A DNA stretch of 13,117 nucleotides from Campylobacterales bacterium (GTDB lineage: Bacteria > Campylobacterota > Campylobacteria > Campylobacterales > Sulfurovaceae): NCBI GenBank assembly GCA_014763905.1, contig JACXUN010000013.1, positions 1 to 13,117 on the forward strand, in the 5' to 3' direction. The notes under the pieces are model-generated. The model searched no databases. It saw nothing but the letters and a program-made list of their open reading frames with translations, and was not told the DNA's origin. How positions within the stretch are numbered: the stretch's first letter is position 1; each line of letters starts with the position of its first letter. Both the position numbers and the translations under genes were made by a program. Below are positions 5,712-13,117 of the stretch, piece by piece.

Positions 5712-6818
5712 ATGAAACTGCTCTTTTTTGCCGTGACCAAACATCAGTACCGTTATTTCGGTAATCTATTGGAACATCTCCCTTTTGAGGGGAAGCGGCT
5801 CTTTTTCCCCTCTTTGCGACTCTCTTTTGGCGGTTTGAAATTACTTAGTAAGATCGATACAGAGTTCATATTAGCCATCAAATATCACGAAATCGAAGCC
5901 AAATATAGAAATAGTCTGCATAAAGCTTTTTATAAAAAACTGCTACAGCTTCAGACTTATTGGGTGAGTATGGTCGTCTATAATGCTCTAAATCGTTATC
6001 AACCGGACTATTTAATCGTCTGGAACGGTAAAAAGTTTCATCAAGCCATAGCGGTTGAGATCGCCAAACTGTTGCAGATTCAATCCGTCTTTTTTGAAAA
6101 CGGAGTACTTCCTAATACCACGACGATGGATTTTCAAGGGGTCAATGCGACAAATTCCGTTCCACGAAAGACTGAGTTTTATCGGGGATTGGACTATAGT
6201 GATCGTACATTGCCTCAGAATTTAGAGGTACGTGTCGCCAAAAGAGAACAAAAACAGTTTGAGACGGTGTTGCCTAAGCGGTATATTTTTGTCCCGTTTC
6301 AAGTAGCATACGATACTCAGATCATTCAACATTCGCCGTGGATACAGGATATGTTTGTCCTATTTGAGATCATCGAATGGCTCTGGGAGCAGTTGGATAT
6401 CGCTTTTGTTATCAAAGAGCATCCTTCCGACCGGGTAAGTGACTATAGTATACTGCATCAAAAAATAAGTGACAAGATACACTTTAGTTCCGAAAATACG
6501 CAGACCCTAATCGAAAATGCTGCAGTCGTTATGACGATTAACTCCAGTGTGGCAATGGAATCTTTATTATTCAAAAAACGAGTCTTGGTATTGGGTGAAG
6601 CCTTTTTTGCGATTGAGGGATTGGTGAAGACAGCGGATTCGAGAGAAAAAATTTTAACGATTCTGCAAAATATCGAGACGTGGCAGGTAGATGAAACATT
6701 GATCCATAACTTTGTGTCGTATCTCTATTATGACTATCTCATCCCGACCAATTGGCGACATCCCGATGAGGCACACTATCAAGCGATCGCCCAACGATTA
6801 GAGGAGCATTTATGTTAG
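5712..6818 (+). CDS. Capsule polysaccharide biosynthesis protein, KpsS/Kdo-transferase-like
   Basis: The 368-residue protein resembles the capsule synthesis family PF05159 (KpsC/KpsS), members of which act as beta-Kdo transferases on lipid acceptors. Visible landmarks are WNGKKFHQAI (104-113), ENG at 129-131 with the following GVN at 143-145, FVPFQVAYDTQI (193-204, the family's PLQ-x-x-Dsq block), IKEHPSDR (234-241) and INSSVAMESLL (276-286), which together fit a two-domain GT-B-like enzyme. No signal peptide or membrane segment is seen, so it should act at the cytoplasmic face. It starts three bases after the acyltransferase stop and overlaps the next gene by seven bases. In this lipid A-centred operon it may add Kdo or a related sugar to LOS rather than to capsule. 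That substrate assignment is inference. Confidence 0.75.
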   Translation: MKLLFFAVTKHQYRYFGNLLEHLPFEGKRLFFPSLRLSFGGLKLLSKIDTEFILAIKYHEIEAKYRNSLHKAFYKKLLQLQTYWVSMVVYNALNRYQPDYLIVWNGKKFHQAIAVEIAKLLQIQSVFFENGVLPNTTTMDFQGVNATNSVPRKTEFYRGLDYSDRTLPQNLEVRVAKREQKQFETVLPKRYIFVPFQVAYDTQIIQHSPWIQDMFVLFEIIEWLWEQLDIAFVIKEHPSDRVSDYSILHQKISDKIHFSSENTQTLIENAAVVMTINSSVAMESLLFKKRVLVLGEAFFAIEGLVKTADSREKILTILQNIETWQVDETLIHNFVSYLYYDYLIPTNWRHPDEAHYQAIAQRLEEHLC

Positions 6819-7729
6819 ACTATTTTTACCACCGATTTAATCCGACTGATTTTTGTTTAGTAATGACGATTTTGGTCAAAAACGAAGCCGACATTATCGA
6901 AGCCAATATCCGAACCCATGCAGCATTGGGGGTAGATGCGTTTGTGGTAATGGATAACGATTCAAGTGACGGGACACGAGAGCTTTTGACGCAACTTCAA
7001 GAGGAATTTGAAATAGTCGTTATCGATGAAAAAGGAAACTACAACCAAGCCAAATGGATGAAGCAGTTAGCAAATATTGCCAAAAAACAATTAAAAGCGG
7101 ATTGGGTTATTAATAATGATGCCGATGAGTTTTGGCTGCCGCAAAACGAGCTGAATCTCAAAGAAAATCTCGCCTTTAGAGGTTCGGTGCTGACGGTGCA
7201 GCGGTACAATATGATCTTGGATGAGACGACGTTGCAGAGCGGTGATTTTTTTAATGCCACCTATCATGTCGAAAATCCGATCTATTACGCCAAAGAGAAA
7301 CAGTTAGGCAATGAAAAAGTTTCCATCGCCTTAGGTAAAATAGGACCCAAAACCATTGTCAATCCGCATGGACTTCTCTATCTCAGAGGCGGTAATCATA
7401 AAGCCCTGCATATCGCCAATATGCGAGACTTCCTCCGTTCCGGGTACGATAAGATCAAACGGTTTACGGCAATCGAGGTGTTCCACTATCCGATACGCAG
7501 TTATGCCCAGTTTGAACGCAATATCCAAAACCGAAAACGACTGCTGGAAAGCGGGAAAAAAGTGAGTATGGGGCCCCACTATCGACGCTGGGTGAAACTT
7601 TATAATGAGGGCAAACTTCAAGAGGAGTTTGAGAACAATATCGTATTTAGCCAAAATGAGATAAATGTGTTGAACAAGTATGATATTGTCAAACAAGATA
7701 TGACTATCGCACCTCAAATTATAAGGTAA
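6812..7729 (+). CDS. Family 2 glycosyltransferase
   Basis: The 305-residue protein is a GT-A-fold glycosyltransferase of the Glyco_tranf_2_4 type. The N-terminal nucleotide-sugar half shows TILVKNEADIIEANIRTH (19-36), then VVMDNDSSDGT (45-55) and the metal-binding DxD as NNDADEFW (101-108). A C-terminal region contains the FHYPIRSYAQFERNIQNR-like signature typical of this subfamily. No membrane helix is seen, so it should act in the cytoplasm on a lipid-linked or LOS core acceptor. Donor and acceptor sugars cannot be deduced. The ATG lies inside the end of the preceding gene (seven-base overlap), and its stop overlaps the next start as TAATG, so the four genes are probably translated as a unit. 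Confidence 0.85.
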   Translation: MLDYFYHRFNPTDFCLVMTILVKNEADIIEANIRTHAALGVDAFVVMDNDSSDGTRELLTQLQEEFEIVVIDEKGNYNQAKWMKQLANIAKKQLKADWVINNDADEFWLPQNELNLKENLAFRGSVLTVQRYNMILDETTLQSGDFFNATYHVENPIYYAKEKQLGNEKVSIALGKIGPKTIVNPHGLLYLRGGNHKALHIANMRDFLRSGYDKIKRFTAIEVFHYPIRSYAQFERNIQNRKRLLESGKKVSMGPHYRRWVKLYNEGKLQEEFENNIVFSQNEINVLNKYDIVKQDMTIAPQIIR

Positions 7730-9279
7730 TGCGTTTGAAGCAGTGGTTTATTCGTTATAAAAAGAATTATATCTATGCCTTGATATTGACGTTGACTTTA
7801 ATTGGTATCGATTTTTTTACCAATCTCTTTTATCCGAACTTTTATATCAAATCGGCGAAGTTTACCTTACAGCAGATCGGTATTACCTTTGCGGTGTCGT
7901 TATTAATCGCCTTTTTGACCCGAAAATCACGGAATATCTTTTCGGCACTCTTTATTTTGATGAGTATGGTTGAGGTGATCTATTTTGCCTTTTTTAGAAG
8001 TACGATTCAACCCTATCATTTTGAGTTGCTCTTTAGCGAGATGGCGGATATTATCGATTCGCTTTACTCGATTATCCCTACTTTGTTGATTGTAGGGGTG
8101 AGTTATGCGGCTCTTTTTTATCTGATTATTACTTTGAGCAAAAAGTTGCAGCTCAAAAGTTCGATCTATGCCAATTACGGTTTTATCACGCTCTTTGTGG
8201 GACTACCGGTGTATGCTTATTTCCGACCGCACACCTTGACCATTAGTCCTTTGAACTTTTCTTATCTTAATATGCTCTACTCCTCTTCTTTGGCGACTAA
8301 AAATTTGATTATGCCGATGGAAGAGGGGGAATTCAAGCCCTATGTGATTGAAAAGAAAAAGAGCCAAGAGCAAAATGTCATTATCGTCATGGGGGAGAGT
8401 CTCAGCTATAAACGGATGCACCTTTACGGATATGATAACAATAATACGCCAAACCTTGACCAACTTAAATCTGATTCGCATTTTGCATTTACAAAGGCTG
8501 TGAGCTGTGGGGTCAATACACCCGTAGCCATCTCCACCTTTTTCTCCCTCAAACGGGAACCGACCAATATAGCACTGATGCTGAATGAAAAAACCAATCT
8601 ACTGAAGTTGGCAAAAGATAACGGCTACCATACGGCATGGTTTTCGATGCAAGAGGAGGGGATGAGTATTGCTTCTATTTTGAAATATGCCGAAGCAATT
8701 AGGATTCGTAAAGATTTTGCCGAGAATAGTTTCGATGATGCGTTAATCGATCAACTCAAAACCGTTGATTGGAATCAAAAGAACTTTATCATCTTGCATC
8801 TACGTGCCAATCACTCCCCGTATGAAAAGTACATTCCGAAACGATTTAAGAGCAAAGTGTATGATCGGACGGATTACCGCAACTACAAAATTGACACCTA
8901 TAACGATTCAGTGCGGTACGTGGACTATCTCTTAAAGGAGTTTTTCTCCTATATGGATAGTACGAATCAGTCGTTCAAAGTTTACTTTACCTCCGATCAC
9001 GGGGAGCGTTTGGGGTATCAAGATGATCATGAAAAGTATGGGCATTCAGAATTGGATATGGAAGTTTCCAAGGTGCCGTTTTTGCTGTATAGTGATCAAA
9101 AGGTTCAAATCAAACAACCGATTTTGACCCATTACCAAATTGGAAAGATGATTGTGAATGATCTGGGTTATACGGTACTTAATCCCAATGAGGACGGTGA
9201 ACACTGTTTTATTAATGGGGTGAATAAAACAGGGAGTTCGGGTGTGATTAAGTTTAAGATAAAAGAGTTTTCGTTATAG
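7729..9279 (+). CDS. EptA-type phosphoethanolamine transferase (sulfatase superfamily)
   Basis: The 516-residue inner-membrane protein has about five N-terminal hydrophobic segments (roughly 14-34, 46-63, 69-90, 113-137, 150-166) followed by a periplasmic alkaline-phosphatase-fold domain. Active-site landmarks are Glu223 in VMGESLSYKRMHLYGY (220-235), the likely nucleophile Thr264 in CGVNTPVA (260-267), LHLRANHSPY (356-365), Asp423/His424 in TSDHGERLGY (421-430) and His439 in KYGHSE. The Glu-to-Thr spacing resembles EptA/EptC enzymes, which move phosphoethanolamine from phosphatidylethanolamine onto lipid A, core sugars or surface proteins. The three upstream genes favour a lipid A/LOS target, with likely effects on surface charge and resistance to cationic peptides. 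The gene starts in a TAATG overlap with an AAGG just before, and its end overlaps the convergent gene by six bases. The acceptor is not proven. Confidence 0.85.
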   Translation: MRLKQWFIRYKKNYIYALILTLTLIGIDFFTNLFYPNFYIKSAKFTLQQIGITFAVSLLIAFLTRKSRNIFSALFILMSMVEVIYFAFFRSTIQPYHFELLFSEMADIIDSLYSIIPTLLIVGVSYAALFYLIITLSKKLQLKSSIYANYGFITLFVGLPVYAYFRPHTLTISPLNFSYLNMLYSSSLATKNLIMPMEEGEFKPYVIEKKKSQEQNVIIVMGESLSYKRMHLYGYDNNNTPNLDQLKSDSHFAFTKAVSCGVNTPVAISTFFSLKREPTNIALMLNEKTNLLKLAKDNGYHTAWFSMQEEGMSIASILKYAEAIRIRKDFAENSFDDALIDQLKTVDWNQKNFIILHLRANHSPYEKYIPKRFKSKVYDRTDYRNYKIDTYNDSVRYVDYLLKEFFSYMDSTNQSFKVYFTSDHGERLGYQDDHEKYGHSELDMEVSKVPFLLYSDQKVQIKQPILTHYQIGKMIVNDLGYTVLNPNEDGEHCFINGVNKTGSSGVIKFKIKEFSL

Positions 9280-10596
9280 AGAGTTGATAATTTTGCTAAG
9301 GGACTCTTTGAGATATTTGGCATTGTTCTCATCGGTATATTCTGGGAAATTGGGGATGTAGCCTCTATCGACGATTCCGTTGGCAGTGTGTTGGATAAAG
9401 TGATTATATTGTTTCTCTATCAGTGACTGATCAATTTTTGTATTGATAATCTCTTCTAATGTTAGATTGTGATGGTATTTGATAATGCCATTGAACTCTT
9501 GGTACCATGCTTTTCCAAATACTACACAAGGTTTATTGGCTATGAGTGCCTCCCATCCAACAGTTCCTGAAACATTGGCAACAAATTGGCAGTTATCTAT
9601 GAGATCAAAACTATTGACAGTTTTAGCAATATATTTGACTTTTTTGATGAGTGAAAGACGTTTGAAGAAGTACTCTCCACGATGTCCTTCTAACTGTTTT
9701 GGGTTCTCTTTGACATGGATTACCCAGTCATCGGGAATGATATTGGAGATTTTTTCTATGGCTAAGAGTTGATCACTATAAACTTCTCCTAATGTGGAGG
9801 TGGTCATTTCCGGTTGCATTTGAAGTGGGAAATAGACTGATTTTTTACTGGTATCGATATGGTCATAGCTGAGTTTATGGTAGTAGTATTTAAAGTTTAA
9901 ACAATCAATATAGCTTTTGATAAGTCCTAAAAATGTCATTCTTCCAACACTTTTGAAAAAATAACGTCTTAATTTTTGTAGAAGAGTATAGTTACAACTT
10001 CTATATTTAAGTTTGATATTTTTCATATAAAACTGCACTTTTCTCATTCCAAAATTGACGGTTTGATAAGGATAGTCAAAAGTAACTTTAGACGTTTCAA
10101 AATGTCCAAAATCTTTTAAGTCTGTTATATATTGAAATCGGTTAGGAACAAGAGATTGATACATGAGTATCATTTTAATATTCATATGTTTAGCGATAAC
10201 AGTCAATAAATAGTCACTACCAAAGTGAGGAAACATATGGAATAACATGAGTTGGATATTGTGTTTATGGAGTATATTTGAAAAGTAATCAAAGAAATAA
10301 TTATAAAGATTGACCGCTTCTTGATGCGTAATAGCATATTGAGAGGGATTGCGAGCAAACATATCTAGAAAAATAGGGAAAGCTTCTTGATAGATACGAT
10401 CATAAAGTTCGCTGTTTAGTCCAGAATATGGCTCTTTTTTTATTCTGCTTCGGCGTAGTTTTCCGATATTGATATGGTTCTCTTTGTTTTTACCTATCCA
10501 GATTTTGACATTGATGAGATTATCTTTTTCAAGTGCCTTGATAGCCTCTGTTTGACTTTTCCAGTGCATACCGTAAATAAGGGTGTTATAAATCAC
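9274..10596 (-). CDS. Capsule-type biosynthesis protein, putative GT-B transferase (paralogue B)
   Basis: The 440-residue protein is a paralogue of the gene directly upstream. Shared blocks are PHFGSD (123-128), YFPLQMQPEMTT (255-266), YSDQ-x4-IE (273-281), VKENPKQ (295-301), FFKRLS (310-315), SGTVGWEAL (343-351) and FGKAWYQ (360-366). These resemble capsule polysaccharide biosynthesis proteins (PF05159-like), in which the QPE and SGTVGWE regions would form the donor-binding C-terminal half of a GT-B fold. No signal peptide is present. The start is GTG at 10596-10594, in a GTGA overlap with the upstream stop and preceded by AAGGA. The alternative Met10 would remove an N-terminal strand that aligns with the paralogue. 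The position two genes after pseI suggests transfer of pseudaminic acid or an associated sugar; that is inference. The 3' end overlaps the convergent gene by six bases. Base composition is notably AT-rich. Confidence 0.65.
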   Translation of the reverse strand: MIYNTLIYGMHWKSQTEAIKALEKDNLINVKIWIGKNKENHINIGKLRRSRIKKEPYSGLNSELYDRIYQEAFPIFLDMFARNPSQYAITHQEAVNLYNYFFDYFSNILHKHNIQLMLFHMFPHFGSDYLLTVIAKHMNIKMILMYQSLVPNRFQYITDLKDFGHFETSKVTFDYPYQTVNFGMRKVQFYMKNIKLKYRSCNYTLLQKLRRYFFKSVGRMTFLGLIKSYIDCLNFKYYYHKLSYDHIDTSKKSVYFPLQMQPEMTTSTLGEVYSDQLLAIEKISNIIPDDWVIHVKENPKQLEGHRGEYFFKRLSLIKKVKYIAKTVNSFDLIDNCQFVANVSGTVGWEALIANKPCVVFGKAWYQEFNGIIKYHHNLTLEEIINTKIDQSLIEKQYNHFIQHTANGIVDRGYIPNFPEYTDENNAKYLKESLSKIINSL

Positions 10597-11939
10597 TTTG
10601 ATCCTTTTGGGTTTGAGAGAATGTAATGAAGAGAGTTATATAATGTTTCAATGGCTTGATCACTGCTAAAATCTTTGACAAGTGCTTTATAGCTTATGTC
10701 TACTAACCCTGCATAAGTTTTTTTATTTAAATGTTTATTATAGGCAATTTCTAATGCTTTGTGAGTGATAGTATAGTTTATAATCTCTTCAAATTTGAGT
10801 TTTGGTGTATAATGGAAAACACCTGGTAGGTTTTGGTACCAAGCTTGACCAAAAATTAAAGCATTTTTTCCGCCACTAATTGCCTCCCATCCAACTGTAC
10901 CAGAAATGGTTGCAATAAATTGACTGTTTTCAATTAGTTCATAAGTACTAATTTGATTGGACAGATAAATAGTATTGGGAATAATAGATAAACGTTTAAA
11001 AAAAAGTTCATCTCGTTGATACCATGTCTGTTTGGGATTCTCTTTGACATAGATATAGTAATCATCAGGTATAAGCTGAGATAAGGTCTCTATGGCTCTG
11101 ATTTGATCAGAGTAACGTCCTCCTATTGCTGTAGTAGTGAGTTCAGGTTGCCAGTGTAAAGCAAAGTAGACGTATTTTTTTGAAAAATCAACATGAATAG
11201 TTTGAGCTTTTTCTAGTCTTTTTCTAAATGTTTTACATTTTGAATAATGCACTAATGCATGGGCAATGGTTCGCCCTCGTTTTCCTTTTAGTCCCATTTT
11301 AAGATCTTTGAGCAAAAGAGGTTTAAGACAAGGAAAAAAATTACGTTTTTTGATATTCATATAGAAAAGATGTTTTTTAAAGGTTGGTTGAATGTTTTGT
11401 ATTGGTACTGGATTGTTATATCCATTATTATCTAAAAAAGAGTGATAATTATTAATATCATCAAGTGTGTAAAAACGATTAGAAAATTGAGATTGGTGTG
11501 TAATAAGAACAAGTATTTCCAACTTCTTTGCTAATGCATATAAAACTAAATCAGCTCCAAAGTGTGGGAGATTTGAAAAAAATATCAACTCTATGTTAGC
11601 TTCATATAAATAATGGGCAAAAAGAGTATAATACAGAGAGAAGATATGTTGATATTCATGGAAAGTAGCATTGGTATAACGTTCTCTTGCATACATATCA
11701 ATAAAGGTTTTTAAGTAGGAGTCTTCAATTTCATTATAAAATGTATCATAGGGGCGTTTGCCTGTTTGGAGAGTAAACTTTAAGCGGTTTATCTTGCGGA
11801 TACTCAATGTGGCATCTGGTATATCACCGAACCAATGAACAATAGTAATCAAAGACTCTTTTTCTAGTTTTTGCAATACTTTTTGTTGTTCATAAGTATC
11901 AAAACCGTGTATACAAAGTCGTTTTGGTTGTTGTATCAC
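10593..11939 (-). CDS. Capsule-type biosynthesis protein, putative GT-B transferase (paralogue A)
   Basis: The 448-residue protein shares its full layout with the downstream gene: PHFGAD (125-130), YFALHWQPELTTT (258-270), YSDQ-x4-IE (276-284), VKENPKQ (298-304), FFKRLS (313-318), SGTVGWEA (346-353) and FGQAWYQ (363-369). Sequence between these blocks has diverged, so this is an old tandem duplication or two functionally distinct members. I read it as a cytoplasmic glycosyltransferase of the capsule synthesis type, without knowing donor or acceptor. The start is GTG at 11939-11937. It is supported by an AGGAGAG ribosome binding site (11952-11946) embedded in the end of pseI, three bases away. 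Being directly after pseI, it may transfer a nonulosonic acid; alternatives are stealth-like or polymer-chain transferases. Like its neighbour it is AT-rich. Confidence 0.65.
   Translation of the reverse strand: MIQQPKRLCIHGFDTYEQQKVLQKLEKESLITIVHWFGDIPDATLSIRKINRLKFTLQTGKRPYDTFYNEIEDSYLKTFIDMYARERYTNATFHEYQHIFSLYYTLFAHYLYEANIELIFFSNLPHFGADLVLYALAKKLEILVLITHQSQFSNRFYTLDDINNYHSFLDNNGYNNPVPIQNIQPTFKKHLFYMNIKKRNFFPCLKPLLLKDLKMGLKGKRGRTIAHALVHYSKCKTFRKRLEKAQTIHVDFSKKYVYFALHWQPELTTTAIGGRYSDQIRAIETLSQLIPDDYYIYVKENPKQTWYQRDELFFKRLSIIPNTIYLSNQISTYELIENSQFIATISGTVGWEAISGGKNALIFGQAWYQNLPGVFHYTPKLKFEEIINYTITHKALEIAYNKHLNKKTYAGLVDISYKALVKDFSSDQAIETLYNSLHYILSNPKGSK
10602..10606 (-). promoter_or_regulatory. 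Ribosome binding site supporting the GTG start at 10596
   Basis: AAGGA on the minus strand ends five bases before the GTG and lies inside the end of the upstream gene. It supports the GTGA-overlap start over an internal ATG. Confidence 0.5.
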
Positions 11940-11942
11940 TTG

Positions 11943-12986
11943 TTACTCTCCTGCTATTAAAATATGTGAAAATTTTTCTCCAAATTTATAGTTTTTTTCA
12001 GCTTCTTTTCCCAAAATCTCTTTTAAATACTTAGGATGTATTCCATATCCAGGTCTTACACTTCTAATATTCTCTTCTGTAAAAAGCTCACCTTTTTGAA
12101 TGTCTTTAGCCACATAAAGACTGCGTGAAAACTGTCTACTTTTTTTCTTTTTCGTTGTCATAGAGTAGTCCACTTTACCCAGCAGTTTTTCCGTATCACG
12201 TACGGCTTGAATCATCTCGGCAAATTCATTTTTATCCAAAGAGAAATCGGCATCAGGACCCCCGATGGATTTGTCTAGGATAAAGTGTTTCTCAATCACT
12301 TTGGCTCCTAAAGTTGTTGCTACAATCGGAGCGGTAACACCCATTGTGTGGTCGGAAAAACCAGCAACTACACCAAATGTCTGAGCCAAGTTAGGAATGG
12401 TGAGTAGGTTGGCATCTTCTAATGGAGCCGGATAAGAGCTGGTACATTTGAGCAGGATAATATTGTGATTGCTTTCACTTCGGCAGATATCAACGGCATC
12501 TTGTATCTCATCAATGGTGGCTATTCCTGTAGAGATAATAATAGGTTTTCCTTTAGAGGCGGTATAGCGGATCAGTTCATAATCGGTAATTTCAAATGAA
12601 GCAATTTTATAGGCACTCGGATTAAATTGTTCTAAAAAATCAACAGCACTCTTATCAAAAGGGCTGGAAAAAATATCGATACCTATTTCTCTAGCATATT
12701 GGAAAAGCTCTTCGTGCCATTCCCATGGTAGGTAGGCTTCTTTATAGAGGTCATATAGTTTTTTATTATCCCATAGTGTTCCCCCTTTAATGATAAAATC
12801 TTCATTGTCAGAGTCAAGAGTAAGGGTGTCGGCCGTATAGGTTTGCAGTTTGATAGCATTGGCTCCAATCTTTTTGGCTGCTTTTATCGTCTCTTTGGCG
12901 ATAGTGATATCACTGCCGTGATTGGCACTCAGTTCGGCGATAATATAGGTACCATCTTTTGTTAGGTCGAAATTACCTATTTGCAC
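11943..12986 (-). CDS. pseI: Pseudaminic acid synthase
   Basis: PseI condenses phosphoenolpyruvate with a 2,4-diacetamido-trideoxy-L-altrose to give pseudaminic acid, the nonulosonic sugar found on flagella and surface glycans of Campylobacterota. The 347-residue protein has the NeuB-type barrel: IIAELSANHG (15-24), AIKLQTYTADTLTL (44-57), FIIKGGTLWD (64-73, a stretch I recall from Campylobacter jejuni PseI), FSSPFD (106-111), YKIASFE (126-132), STGIA (152-156), KCTSSYPA (180-187), SDHTMG (211-216) and IEKHF (231-235, metal-binding His). A C-terminal SAF domain follows (about 285-345) with SRSLYVAKDI and SVRPGYGIHPKY. The start is GTG at 12986-12984 behind GGAG (12997-12994). It leads two capsule-type genes. 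The FIIKGG/LWD stretch favours PseI over sialic or legionaminic acid synthases. Other pse genes are not in the window. Confidence 0.92.
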   Translation of the reverse strand: MQIGNFDLTKDGTYIIAELSANHGSDITIAKETIKAAKKIGANAIKLQTYTADTLTLDSDNEDFIIKGGTLWDNKKLYDLYKEAYLPWEWHEELFQYAREIGIDIFSSPFDKSAVDFLEQFNPSAYKIASFEITDYELIRYTASKGKPIIISTGIATIDEIQDAVDICRSESNHNIILLKCTSSYPAPLEDANLLTIPNLAQTFGVVAGFSDHTMGVTAPIVATTLGAKVIEKHFILDKSIGGPDADFSLDKNEFAEMIQAVRDTEKLLGKVDYSMTTKKKKSRQFSRSLYVAKDIQKGELFTEENIRSVRPGYGIHPKYLKEILGKEAEKNYKFGEKFSHILIAGE

Positions 12987-13117
12987 TCTGTAACTCCATT
13001 ATTAACCTGAGTTCGACGGGATATCATAGTCACAGAAGCCTAAAAATAGGTAAGATTTGAAAAATCAAAATTCGCAGGACTAGCCGTAGCTAGTTCAAGA
13101 ATTTTATTTTTTGAAGA
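12987..13117. other. Palindrome-rich region upstream of pseI, possible dispersed repeat
   Basis: These 131 bases hold no gene I can support. They contain consecutive short inverted repeats: CCTA/TAGG (13039-13050), GATTT/AAATC (13054-13066), ACTAGC/GCTAGT with a CGTA loop (13079-13094, extendable to 13077-13096) and TTCAA/TTGAA (13094-13115). An open frame on the minus strand enters from the right edge and stops at 13042-13040, and a plus-strand frame is open to the edge; neither is convincing. The density of hairpins is reminiscent of a mobile or repeated element end. Any pseI promoter should also lie here; TATGAT (minus, 13028-13023) is a weak -10 candidate. Confidence 0.35.
12994..12997 (-). 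promoter_or_regulatory. Ribosome binding site deciding the GTG start of pseI
   Basis: GGAG on the minus strand lies seven bases before the GTG at 12986. The upstream ATG at 12999-12997 is out of frame and closes after eight codons, so GTG is the best start, giving the expected PseI N-terminus MQIGNF. Confidence 0.6.

Noticed and set aside
7331..7717. Minus-strand open frame opposite the family 2 glycosyltransferase (128 codons)
   Set aside because: It is antisense to a conserved gene, has no family features and no ribosome binding site that stands out.
9240..9330. Terminator between the convergent EptA-like and paralogue B genes
   Set aside because: The genes overlap by six bases and I found no stable hairpin with a T run near either stop.
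12973..12999. ATG at 12999 as a start for pseI
   Set aside because: It is out of frame with PseI and stops after eight codons (MELQSANR); the GTG at 12986 gives the family N-terminus.
13040..13117. C-terminal end of an upstream leftward gene entering from the right edge
   Set aside because: Only 25 codons are visible, with no recognisable family, and the region is dominated by short palindromes; it is not supported without further sequence.
1..13117. tRNA, rRNA, CRISPR array, transposase or integrase
   Set aside because: No cloverleaf-like sequence, regularly spaced direct repeats or recombinase motifs were seen on either strand.

Overview
The window reads as chromosomal DNA of a Campylobacterota bacterium, most likely a free-living sulfur oxidiser of the Sulfuricurvum/Sulfurimonas type. 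This rests on the style of the LeuA and PseI proteins, AT-leaning composition, weak -35 boxes and tightly packed overlapping genes. The assignment comes from recognising protein families, not from a search.

Left part (1-535): the first codons of a leftward gene leaving the window, then a small rightward gene that looks like the C-terminal stump of an SdrD_B-repeat surface protein with a membrane-anchor tail. A convergent intergenic region follows, holding a symmetric terminator and two related short palindromes.

Leftward operon (535-4754): promoter, a 23-codon leucine-rich leader peptide, an AU-rich hairpin region, leuA, namZ (exo-beta-N-acetylmuramidase, DUF1343/GH171), an Amidase_3-like membrane-anchored amidase and an exported Amidase_2 amidase. 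The genes touch or overlap (TAATG, TAAGG-ATG, ATGA), so one branched-chain amino-acid gene appears to share its mRNA with three peptidoglycan-degrading enzymes. The leader peptide ends in five Leu codons among its last seven sense codons, which points to leucine-dependent attenuation.

Rightward operon (4806-9279): an LpxL/HtrB-like lipid A acyltransferase, a KpsS-like capsule/Kdo-transferase family protein, a family 2 glycosyltransferase and an EptA-type membrane phosphoethanolamine transferase. All four are consistent with building and decorating lipid A/LOS. Its -10 box is so close to the first ATG that a leaderless mRNA is predicted, and its promoter faces and interleaves with the leu promoter.

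Right part (9274-12986, leftward): pseI (pseudaminic acid synthase) followed by two tandem paralogous capsule-type proteins that may be GT-B glycosyltransferases. All three start with GTG behind good Shine-Dalgarno sequences. This block is visibly more AT-rich than the rest and looks like a surface-glycan island. The last 130 bases hold no convincing gene but are packed with short palindromes and may be part of a dispersed repeat.

No rRNA, tRNA, CRISPR array, transposase or integrase was seen. The strongest candidate for something undescribed is the leucine leader/attenuator controlling leuA together with a cell-wall-recycling module.
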